From B21-G16 sp003644825 [NCBI: Candidatus Zhuqueibacterota bacterium] (GTDB lineage Bacteria > SM23-31 > B21-G16), in the NCBI GenBank assembly GCA_003644825.1, contig QNDJ01000018.1, positions 1 through 11,425 of the forward strand: DNA of 11,425 bases, read 5' to 3'. The notes under the pieces were generated by a model. The model ran no database searches. It had not been told where the DNA came from and worked only from the letters and a program-made list of their open reading frames with translations. Below are positions 1 to 6,640 of this stretch, piece by piece (positions within the stretch are counted from its first letter, which is position 1; every line of letters begins with the position of its first letter). The translations under genes were made by a program, and so were the position numbers.

Positions 1-510
1 ATCAACCTTTTTAACATTTAATCTATTAAAAGAATTTAAAACCTTAAGATCGCCCTTTCTGATATTTTCTGAAATAACTTTCAAACATCTTTTGGAGTAT
101 ACTGCAAAAAGAGGTTCAAGAAATCCATTATACTCCGGAACGATAATATCATATTGTGTTTCTACATATTCAAACAAATAAGATATTGCTCCGGGTTCTA
201 TAAATGGCATATCACAGGCTAAAATAAAATTATAAAATGTATCGGAGTAATTCAACCCTGTGTAAATTCCTCCAAGAGGTCCTTTTCCAGGTATTTTATC
301 CTTTACAATTAATTCCACTTCAAGTTTTATGTATTTTTCTATATTATTTGTTACAATTATAATCTTATTGAATAAACCTTTCAGCACTTCAACTATATTT
401 TCTATAATGGTTCTACCATTAATTTCTATGAAGGGTTTAGGTAAGAAGATTCTGCTTGATTTCCCTCCACATAGAATAATTGCATTTGCATTTCTGAATA
501 AATTGTTCAT
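1..510 (-). CDS. mobA: MobA-like molybdenum cofactor guanylyltransferase (partial, C-terminus off the left edge)
   Basis: Reading the minus strand from the ATG at 508-510 gives 170 uninterrupted codons to the window edge, with no stop, so the 3' end is missing. The product resembles MobA, which transfers GMP from GTP to molybdopterin in the cytoplasm to make the guanine dinucleotide cofactor of enzymes such as formate dehydrogenase. Visible features are the N-terminal nucleotide-binding signature AIILCGGKSSR (residues 10-20) followed by PK at 24-25, GPLGG at 77-81, ACDMP at 98-102 (its Asp matches the metal-binding Asp of the family), and a later EPLFAVY. The loop between GGKSSR and the Lys is shorter than the usual RMGxxK spacing. 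The start lies 6 bases after the protease stop, with only a weak purine-rich stretch before it, so translational coupling is likely. A related nucleotidyltransferase such as MocA or IspD is less likely given the GPLGG and CDMP motifs. Confidence 0.85.
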   Translation of the reverse strand, partial: MNNLFRNANAIILCGGKSSRIFLPKPFIEINGRTIIENIVEVLKGLFNKIIIVTNNIEKYIKLEVELIVKDKIPGKGPLGGIYTGLNYSDTFYNFILACDMPFIEPGAISYLFEYVETQYDIIVPEYNGFLEPLFAVYSKRCLKVISENIRKGDLKVLNSFNRLNVKKVD

Positions 511-516
511 CTACTT

Positions 517-1002
517 TTATTTTTCTCTAATTGTCTTTTTTATTAGCTTAATGATTTCCGGGATTTTTCTGGCAATTTCTGGAGACAGTTCCATACCACT
601 TACGATTTCTTTCGGTTCAACCCCGATTATAGTTATATCTTTAAATGATTTACCGGTCCTTTCAACAATACTCAATGCCTCCATAAAACCAAGCTGATGG
701 AGGGAAATAGAAGCTACATCGCCGGATATAATATCTTCTGGTTTAAATTTATAGACCGTTCCAGGCTTACCCCCACCCTTAACAGCATCTATAACAATAA
801 GTTTTTCCACATTTCCAAGCATCTGCAACGCATCCAGAGTTGCAGTTCCTGCATCTATTAAACTTACATCTTCTGGAAGTGTTGTTTTTTCCAGTTCTCT
901 TATTATGTGAACTCCCACACCTTCGTCTTTAAGTAATAAATTACCAATTCCTATTATTACTATTCCAGAAGTAAGGTCCGGGAGTAAGCCATTACTGGTC
1001 AT
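517..1002 (-). CDS. [NiFe] hydrogenase maturation endopeptidase (HyaD/HybD/HycI family)
   Basis: This 161-residue cytoplasmic protease removes the C-terminal tail of the hydrogenase large subunit after nickel insertion, which lets the active site close. It begins the conserved fold with GIVIIGIGN (13-21) and DEGVGVH (26-32). The three nickel-sensing residues known from HybD appear as Glu27, Asp72 (in VIDAVKGG) and His102 (in SLHQLG), and the length is normal for the family. It starts 12 bases after the large-subunit stop, which fits its substrate being the preceding gene product. There is no clear Shine-Dalgarno sequence before the ATG and an in-frame stop lies immediately upstream. No earlier start is therefore possible, and translation probably depends on coupling to the upstream gene. 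Confidence 0.93.
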   Translation of the reverse strand: MTSNGLLPDLTSGIVIIGIGNLLLKDEGVGVHIIRELEKTTLPEDVSLIDAGTATLDALQMLGNVEKLIVIDAVKGGGKPGTVYKFKPEDIISGDVASISLHQLGFMEALSIVERTGKSFKDITIIGVEPKEIVSGMELSPEIARKIPEIIKLIKKTIREK

Positions 1003-1014
1003 TTATTACATAGA

Positions 1015-2571
1015 TTATAAAATTCTGAATTTACTTATCAATTCACCATCAGGATTAATCATATGCACAGCACAGGCAATGCATGGGTCAAAAGAACGAA
1101 CCACTCTGACAGCCTCAATTGGGTTCTTCGGGTCTTTAATTGGTGTTCCAATCAGTGCCTGCTCGATTGGTCCTTTCTGTCCCATATCATCTGTAGGACC
1201 GGCATTCCAGGTTGTCGGAACAACACATTGATACCTGTCAATCTTTTTATTTTTAATTGTAATCCAGTGACCAAGAGAACCTCTCGGTGCTTCTGTTAAT
1301 CCCATTCCTTTACCTTCTGCAGGGATTTCAAATTTATTATGAACAGGCTTGGATGGGTCAAGTTGCTTTACCCATTCTGCACATCGGTCTGCTACAACCT
1401 TACAATCAAATGCTCTGGCAGCGTGCCTCCCAAGAACAGAGAATAGTGCATTAATATCGGCATTAAAAATCTTCAGAGTCCCTTCTATCAGCTTTGAGAC
1501 ATTTTCGTTTTTACCACTTAAATGAGCTGTTACCATTCTTGCCAGAGGTCCAACCTCTACTACCTTTTTATCATAACGAGGTGCTTTAATCCAGGAATAA
1601 GAACCAGGTTTTTCTGGTTGTGGAACTGTTTCACCTTTTGATGGATGGAGACCACTTCCTGAAGAAAACCTTGAGTTTTTAACATACTCTGCAATTTTAT
1701 CCGCTGAGAAAGGTTTTAGCTTGCCATCTATATATACACCTGGCGGAAGAAGTTTGTTGTTTCCATCTATATCTTCTTCAAAAACACCGTAAGAAAGGAA
1801 ATTACCACATCCTTTTCCGATTGAAAAATATTCTTTATACACTTTTGCAACCTCTATAACATCAGGAATGTAGTTATTATCAATAAAGGTTTGTAGTTCT
1901 TTTAATCTGGAAGCATAGGCGATAATTTTGTCAACTGTGGGTTTTTGTGTTGCTCCACCCGGCATTATTCCCATTTCGTGGGGCATTTTTCCGCCGAATA
2001 TACACAGCATTTCATGGGCTTTACTTCTCATTTCCAGAGCTTTCAGATAATCTGCAATAGCTGCAATGTTTAACTCTGTGTCTGTAATGTAATTTCCCTT
2101 ATATCGAGGAAGAAATGGAGCGGCAGCTGTAGTTCTTCCACTATCTACTTCAGATTTTACCCAGGCTTTTACCCTGTTCAGTTTCGGGTCTTTTCCTTTA
2201 TAATTAAGAATAGCTGTTATATCCACATAATCAAGTGCAGCAAGATGATAGAAATGGAGTATATGAGATTGAATGTAATTTGCTCCGAGCATCAGGTTTC
2301 TGATTAATCTACCGTTTTCCGGGGGTTTTACTCCAAGAGCACTATCAAGATTCAATGTCGAAGCCTGAGCATGGCTGGCCGGGCACACTCCACAAATCCT
2401 CTGGGTAATCATCTGGGCATCAACAGGATTCCTTCCTTTAAGAATTATCTCCCATCCTCTAAACATTTCTCCACTACTTTTTGCATCAACAACCTTACCA
2501 TTATCGACTTCAACTTCTATTTTGAGATGCCCTTCAATCCTGGTTATTGGATCTATGGTGATTTTTTGCAT
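1015..2571 (-). CDS. [NiFe] hydrogenase large (catalytic) subunit, group 1 type
   Basis: The 518-residue catalytic subunit carries the Ni-Fe site for reversible H2 oxidation. The four metal-binding cysteines are in RICGVCPASH (Cys60 and Cys63) and DPCIACAVH (Cys497 and Cys500). Position 497 is Cys, not selenocysteine, so this is not a [NiFeSe] enzyme. A 15-residue tail follows His503, which is the expected cleavage point for the protease encoded next. The N-terminal ITIDPITRIEGHLK is typical of the family. The start is well supported by a GGAG Shine-Dalgarno sequence 7 bases before the ATG. It has no signal peptide of its own and is expected to be co-exported with the Tat-bearing small subunit, whose stop lies 30 bases upstream. 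Length and partners fit periplasmic uptake (HynA/HybC-like) hydrogenases, and no cytochrome b subunit gene is adjacent. Confidence 0.96.
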   Translation of the reverse strand: MQKITIDPITRIEGHLKIEVEVDNGKVVDAKSSGEMFRGWEIILKGRNPVDAQMITQRICGVCPASHAQASTLNLDSALGVKPPENGRLIRNLMLGANYIQSHILHFYHLAALDYVDITAILNYKGKDPKLNRVKAWVKSEVDSGRTTAAAPFLPRYKGNYITDTELNIAAIADYLKALEMRSKAHEMLCIFGGKMPHEMGIMPGGATQKPTVDKIIAYASRLKELQTFIDNNYIPDVIEVAKVYKEYFSIGKGCGNFLSYGVFEEDIDGNNKLLPPGVYIDGKLKPFSADKIAEYVKNSRFSSGSGLHPSKGETVPQPEKPGSYSWIKAPRYDKKVVEVGPLARMVTAHLSGKNENVSKLIEGTLKIFNADINALFSVLGRHAARAFDCKVVADRCAEWVKQLDPSKPVHNKFEIPAEGKGMGLTEAPRGSLGHWITIKNKKIDRYQCVVPTTWNAGPTDDMGQKGPIEQALIGTPIKDPKNPIEAVRVVRSFDPCIACAVHMINPDGELISKFRIL

Positions 2572-2601
2572 TTGTCTTCTCCTTTACTTTGTTTTTCTAT
2601 T

Positions 2602-3615
2602 TTACACAAGGTTTTTAACTTTCTTAATTTTTCCTGTCCATCTAATATCTTTCACCTTTGAAACAGGAAGAACTGAATAAAGCCCTTCACCTTCATGGTC
2701 TGGAAAAGTAGGCTCTGTACATCCAATACAGGGAGAACCACACTGAATGCACCAGTTAACTTTGTTATTCCAGCTTCTTATAGGGACATCACAATGAGAT
2801 ATTGGACCCTTACAGCCTAATTCAAATAAACATCCTTCATCATCTCCATAATCTTTTGCCATTTTACCTTCATCAAAGTATCCTCTTCTCTCGCACTGGT
2901 CGTGAACAAGTTTTCCAAAAAATAGTTTTGGGCGTTTTTCCTCATCAAGCTCAGGAACTCCGAAAAGTAATACATGTGCAATTGTTCCAACGACCCAATC
3001 AGGATGACAGGGACAACCGGGTATATTTATCACTGTAGCCTTTGGAATTATTTTATAAACCGGCATAGCTCCAGTAGGGTTTGGTGTTCCAGAAGGAATA
3101 CCTCCAAATGCAGCACACGTTCCTACACTTAATACTGCCTGAGCGTTTGCTCCAAGCCTTTCCACCCATTCCTTTGCGGTGATATGTTTTCCATTACTTT
3201 CTCCCATTGTAGAATAGATACCATTTTCTTTTGTTGGAATGGAGCCCTCCACAACAAGAACATATTTTCCTTTTTTATTTGTTTCAGCGTCTGTAAGTAT
3301 TTTCAGGGCGAGGTCACCCGCAGAAGCCATTATGTTGGGATGAAATTCCAGACTTATTGTTTCTGTAAGAACTTCGGCAATTTCGGGATAAACAGTGTTT
3401 ATCGTAGAAATTGAACAACCAGCACAGGATTGACCCTGTATCCATAAAACCGGAAGATTTCCAGCCTTAACTGCCTTCTCTTCAAGGGATTTCTTTACAG
3501 GTGCTACCCATTCTGAACCTCCAGTTTTTGAGGCACAGGCTGTAACTCCCGCCACACCAACAGTTACTGTTCCTCGGCCCATCAGCTCCAAAAACTCTCT
3601 ACGCGTAAGACCCAT
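2602..3615 (-). CDS. [NiFe] hydrogenase small (Fe-S) subunit with Tat signal and putative lipobox
   Basis: This 337-residue electron-transfer subunit passes electrons between the Ni-Fe site and a periplasmic acceptor. The N-terminus has a twin-arginine motif (TRREFLELMG, residues 4-13), a hydrophobic stretch, then VTAC ending at Cys27, which fits a lipoprotein signal. Proximal cluster ligands are Cys64 and Cys67 (QSCAGCS), Cys167 (SVGTCAAFGG) and Cys201 (PGCPCHPDW). The distal cluster has His238, Cys241, Cys262 and Cys268. The medial cluster region has Cys275, Cys296 and Cys299, plus Cys289 and Cys292 in NWCIQCGSPC. Many relatives have Pro where Cys289 stands, so the medial cluster is likely [4Fe-4S] rather than [3Fe-4S] (inference). 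There is no C-terminal membrane helix, unlike HyaA and HybO. The start is fixed by a strong AGGAGG five bases before the ATG. This is the first gene of the hydrogenase unit. Confidence 0.95.
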   Translation of the reverse strand: MGLTRREFLELMGRGTVTVGVAGVTACASKTGGSEWVAPVKKSLEEKAVKAGNLPVLWIQGQSCAGCSISTINTVYPEIAEVLTETISLEFHPNIMASAGDLALKILTDAETNKKGKYVLVVEGSIPTKENGIYSTMGESNGKHITAKEWVERLGANAQAVLSVGTCAAFGGIPSGTPNPTGAMPVYKIIPKATVINIPGCPCHPDWVVGTIAHVLLFGVPELDEEKRPKLFFGKLVHDQCERRGYFDEGKMAKDYGDDEGCLFELGCKGPISHCDVPIRSWNNKVNWCIQCGSPCIGCTEPTFPDHEGEGLYSVLPVSKVKDIRWTGKIKKVKNLV

Positions 3616-3662
3616 CTGGACCTCCTTTCTTTTTTATTGTTATAAAAATAAAAATACTTTTT

Positions 3663-3687
3663 ATGTTAATTTTGTTAATTGTTTAAT
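3663..3687 (-). repeat. Three direct copies of a GTTAAT-like element, possible operator
   Basis: On the plus strand the stretch reads TGTTAAT, two spacer bases, TGTTAAT, then TGTTTAAT with no spacer. On the transcribed strand these are tandem ATTAACA-like units about one turn of helix apart. They lie just downstream of a perfect TATAAT, so they would overlap the start of the hydrogenase transcript, a usual place for a repressor. The surrounding DNA is very AT-rich and chance repetition is a real possibility. Confidence 0.3.
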
Positions 3688-3696
3688 ATAATATAA

Positions 3697-3702
3697 ATTA
3701 TA
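3697..3702 (-). promoter_or_regulatory. Candidate -10 box of the hydrogenase unit
   Basis: The minus strand reads TATAAT here, an exact match to the sigma70 -10 consensus, about 80 bases upstream of the small-subunit ATG. No good -35 box lies 16-18 bases further upstream (only TATATA-like sequence), and similar A/T hexamers occur nearby, so the assignment is tentative. I saw no sigma54 -24/-12 pair (TGGC/TTGC spacing) in the gap. Confidence 0.3.
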
Positions 3703-3811
3703 CAATTTTTCTAATAAAATATATATGTTACTAGAAAGATAAAGATAACTTAAAATATATTTTGAAAATAGAGAATTAAAATTGAAAAAGAGGATGTTTA
3801 TATTATTGTTA

Positions 3812-3860
3812 GGTATCCACCGGACACGTAAATGGTACTCATATCCTATTTATAGATACC
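3812..3860. repeat. GC-richer patch bounded by a short inverted repeat
   Basis: GGTATC at 3812-3817 and GATACC at 3855-3860 form perfect inverted 6-base arms around 37 bases. That interior includes CCACCGGACACG, a composition unlike the surrounding AT-rich gap. The arms could be the ends of a small insertion-sequence remnant, the base of an RNA structure, or a regulatory region. I cannot assign it to a known family from sequence alone. Confidence 0.35.
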
Positions 3861-3934
3861 CTCGACCTTTTAATACAACATTTCATTGAGTAGAAATTAA
3901 AATATTGATTATCTTTTTTAAACTAAATAATAAA

Positions 3935-4480
3935 CTATTTCTTTTTTGGAACAGGATGAGCAATTTTCTTAAATGCTTCTTTAAAATCTTTTATTTCTAC
4001 ATAAGTGGGGCTTTTTTTATTATGACAATCTTTACACCGGTCCAGAGTTTTTATTCCACCATTAGCTAAAAACTTTTTTGTATCCTTCATTATGGTCATC
4101 TTTTTGTATACACTTCCCGGTCCATGACACGCTTCACAACCCACACCTTCTTCAATTTTGTAACTTGTAGCAAGGAGTTTTTTATCCTTTGTTCCGGCTG
4201 TAGTATGACATTCAAGACATTCCTTTGCTTTTTGAGGGTCTCCTTTTATTCCGAGTTTTTTTGCAATTTTTTTGCTTTCATCAGATGCCAGAGTTTCATA
4301 AGCTTTTGAATGTTTTTCTTTACTCCAGATTGCTGCCTGATTACCATACTTTTTTAATTTGTGACAGATGTTACACTTCTTAACTCCCACATACTTGTAA
4401 GTTTTCTTTGCCTGCTGAAAATTCAAAAATAGAAAAGATGCAAGTAAAAGACTTAAAAATAAGAACAAAAATTTTTTCAT
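3935..4480 (-). CDS. Tetraheme cytochrome c, c554-like, periplasmic
   Basis: This 181-residue secreted protein has a Lys-rich start and a hydrophobic signal segment (residues 4-20). It carries four CxxCH heme-attachment motifs: CNICH (36-40), CLECH (88-92), CEACH (115-119, followed by GPG) and CKDCH (149-153). His57 (KHSKAY) and His175 (IAHPVP) are candidate axial ligands. Spacing and the EGVGCEACHGPG segment resemble the cytochrome c554 family of tetraheme electron carriers. A soluble or loosely attached periplasmic carrier is the likely role. It follows rnfB by 43 bases and has a good GGAG seven bases before the ATG, so it probably belongs to the rnf transcript. It also faces the hydrogenase genes and is a plausible electron shuttle between the two enzymes, but that link is inferred only from position. 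Confidence 0.88.
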   Translation of the reverse strand: MKKFLFLFLSLLLASFLFLNFQQAKKTYKYVGVKKCNICHKLKKYGNQAAIWSKEKHSKAYETLASDESKKIAKKLGIKGDPQKAKECLECHTTAGTKDKKLLATSYKIEEGVGCEACHGPGSVYKKMTIMKDTKKFLANGGIKTLDRCKDCHNKKSPTYVEIKDFKEAFKKIAHPVPKKK

Positions 4481-4523
4481 AATATATCTCCTTTAGAATT
4501 TTCCTTATTTTTATTTTATTAAA

Positions 4524-6620
4524 TTAAGTTCCAGAAAGTTCCTTTTTTTCAGTTTTTTTCTTTTCTTTTACAGGATTTATATACGGATTATAACAATAGA
4601 TCCCGCATTGCAGGCATCTTCCGGCTTCATAAATTGCCTTTTCTTCAGGGATAGTTTCTTTCAATTCGTTGAAATTATCGAGTCTTTCCTCGGGTGGAAG
4701 TGTTTTTTCTTTTACTTTTTCGGATTTATCTACACCTTCGAGTTTTTCCAGTTGAGATTCAGGGATCAGGTCCTTCTGCCTTTTTATAACAGGAATATGC
4801 CCTTCAGTAAGCTTATAATGTATTGACCTGGCAGCAAACCTACCCTCAGATATAGCTTTGGTTGCAATATCAGGTCCGGTTCTGAAGTCTCCACCAGCAA
4901 ATACAAAAGGCTCGCTGGTCTCACCTGTTTCTTCGTCCACTATTATTGTTTGCCTTCTTGTCAATTTCAAATGTCCACTTCTTTCATCAGGTCGAACAAA
5001 AGAGGCATCAGGATGTTGACCAATAGTTAAAATTATAGAATCCGCATCAACAGTCATTCTCTCTGATGGGTCATACTTAGGGTTAAATCTACCCTCTTCA
5101 TCAAAAACAGAAGTACACCGCTGGAGCTCTATTCCCTTGATTCTACCATTATCGGTTATATACCTGTAGAATCCCCAGGAACAATTTATATTTACACCTT
5201 CTTCAATAGCCTCTTCTATTTCTTCATCAAGAGCTGGCATCTCACATCGTTTTTCGAGGCAGTATAACTTTATATTTTTAACTCCCATTCTAACAGCTGT
5301 TCTTGCAGCATCCATAGCTACATTACCACCACCTATAACTACAACTTTCTCTCCGAGGTCAAATTTCTCACCTTTTGAAGCACCCTCCAAAAACTTTGTT
5401 CCTAAATAAACACCATCAGGGCTTTCATCTTTTGTCAATGTGTAGCTTTCCCAGGCTCCAATAGAGATATACACAGCCTCGTATCCATTGGCAAAAAGAA
5501 ATTCAAGATTGAAATCTCTCCCTAATTTTACATTCTTTCTTGCCTCAATACCAAGTTTCAGTATTCCTTCGATTTCCCAATCCAGTATCTTTTTTGGTAA
5601 TCGGTACTCGGGGATTCCATACCTAAGCATTCCACCCAGTTTTGGTTCTGCCTCGAATATAGTTACAGTGTATCCCAATCTACGGAGATAATATGCACAG
5701 GATAAACCTGAAGGTCCACCACCTACAACAGCAACTTTATGACCATTATCTGGAAGAACAGGAACAGGAATCCTCTTATTATTAACATACTCGTAATCTG
5801 CACAGAATCTTTTTAAGGAATTAATAGCAACAGGTTCATCTATTAAATTACGCCGGCAAACTTCCTCACAGGGGCGAGGACAAACCCTGCCAATGGATAA
5901 GGGAAGTGGACATCTTTCTTTTATTGTTAATAATGCGCCCTCAATATCACCTTCTCTAATCTGTTTGATATATCTCGGAATATCGATATCCGAAGGACAC
6001 GCCTGTCTGCACGGAGATAAACATTCCTCTACTGTATTAAAATGTAAGATTCTATCCGAGGCAGATAGAAGTGAAATTATACCTCTGGGACATGCCTCTA
6101 CACATTTACCACAGGCTCGACATCTAGAAGGGTCAGTTATGGGAAGGTGATTTTTACCCATCCTGATAGCATCAAAAGGGCAAACATTCACACACGTTCC
6201 AAGGCCCAGACAACCAATTTCACAGATAAGGTCTCCTTTAAATAGTTTATCTGCTGCTCTACAATCTTCAACACCCTCATAAATGTACTTTCTTTCGGAA
6301 CGTTCGCCACCATTACAATAACTTTCCCAGATTTTTGGTTCAACAATGCCAACTTCCATTCCCATAATTCTACCAACATTATCGTGGATAGTTGGGCCAC
6401 CTGCTACACAGGCAGTTACTGGGGCTTCACCTTTGACAATAGCTTCAGCACAGGCTGCACATCCAGCATATCCACAGGCACCACAATTGGCACCAAGCAA
6501 TGCATCCTGAACTTCAAGAATTCGCTTATCTATTTTTACATAAAAGACCTTTGAGGCTATACCCAGAGCTATACCTACAAATATACCTAATCCGCCAAGA
6601 AATGCTAATGAATACCACAT
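4524..6620 (-). CDS. rnfB: RnfB fused to a GltD/NfnL-like NAD(P)H:ferredoxin-type flavoprotein
   Basis: At 698 residues this is more than twice the usual RnfB length. Residues 3-25 form a membrane anchor. Residues 44-73 are the RnfB Fe-S domain (Cys46, Cys49, Cys54, Cys71), followed by two ferredoxin-like clusters (Cys133/137/143/147 and Cys167/170/173/177). From about residue 195 it becomes a GltD/dihydropyrimidine-dehydrogenase-type domain. That domain has an N-terminal cysteine-rich Fe-S region (Cys200/204/208 and Cys247/251/255), an FAD site VVGGGPSG (298-305), a nucleotide site VVIGGGNVAMDAARTA (427-442), and a closing FAD motif GGDFRTGPDIATKAI (576-590). A final CLQCGIYC (669-676) may hold another metal site. 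There is no Met between residues 154 and 331, so the second half is not a separately started gene. The start has AAGGA at good spacing. Known RnfB receives ferredoxin electrons; here the fused part suggests direct exchange with NAD(P)H. Confidence 0.93.
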   Translation of the reverse strand: MWYSLAFLGGLGIFVGIALGIASKVFYVKIDKRILEVQDALLGANCGACGYAGCAACAEAIVKGEAPVTACVAGGPTIHDNVGRIMGMEVGIVEPKIWESYCNGGERSERKYIYEGVEDCRAADKLFKGDLICEIGCLGLGTCVNVCPFDAIRMGKNHLPITDPSRCRACGKCVEACPRGIISLLSASDRILHFNTVEECLSPCRQACPSDIDIPRYIKQIREGDIEGALLTIKERCPLPLSIGRVCPRPCEEVCRRNLIDEPVAINSLKRFCADYEYVNNKRIPVPVLPDNGHKVAVVGGGPSGLSCAYYLRRLGYTVTIFEAEPKLGGMLRYGIPEYRLPKKILDWEIEGILKLGIEARKNVKLGRDFNLEFLFANGYEAVYISIGAWESYTLTKDESPDGVYLGTKFLEGASKGEKFDLGEKVVVIGGGNVAMDAARTAVRMGVKNIKLYCLEKRCEMPALDEEIEEAIEEGVNINCSWGFYRYITDNGRIKGIELQRCTSVFDEEGRFNPKYDPSERMTVDADSIILTIGQHPDASFVRPDERSGHLKLTRRQTIIVDEETGETSEPFVFAGGDFRTGPDIATKAISEGRFAARSIHYKLTEGHIPVIKRQKDLIPESQLEKLEGVDKSEKVKEKTLPPEERLDNFNELKETIPEEKAIYEAGRCLQCGIYCYNPYINPVKEKKKTEKKELSGT

Positions 6621-6640
6621 AGTATCATATCCTTATTTAT

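Larger units (their letters stand above)
3616..3934. other. Intergenic region between the Rnf/cytochrome unit and the hydrogenase unit
   Basis: This gap of 319 bases has no credible coding region on either strand. The half next to the hydrogenase (about 3630-3780) is extremely AT-rich and holds the candidate promoter and direct repeats listed separately. The middle (about 3811-3870) is clearly richer in G and C and contains the inverted repeat listed separately. The last part (3871-3934), just after the cytochrome stop, shows no convincing rho-independent terminator: the A/T runs there are not preceded by a GC stem. Transcription of the cytochrome unit could therefore read into the hydrogenase genes. 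Confidence 0.8.

Noticed and set aside
329-697. Plus-strand open frame of 122 codons
   Set aside because: It lies antisense to both mobA and the hydrogenase protease, has no ribosome site and no recognisable motif, and runs against two well-supported genes.
3880-3934. Possible rho-independent terminator after the tetraheme cytochrome
   Set aside because: There are T and A runs but no GC-containing stem directly before them.
6188-6400. Minus-strand 70-codon frame inside rnfB
   Set aside because: It is an alternative frame within the Fe-S region of rnfB and does not resemble a protein family; the rnfB frame carries all the cysteine motifs.
4524-6620. Possibility that the long rnfB is two genes joined by a sequencing error
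   Set aside because: The frame is continuous, the junction has no stop, ribosome site or Met codon (none between residues 154 and 331), and motif spacing on both sides is normal.
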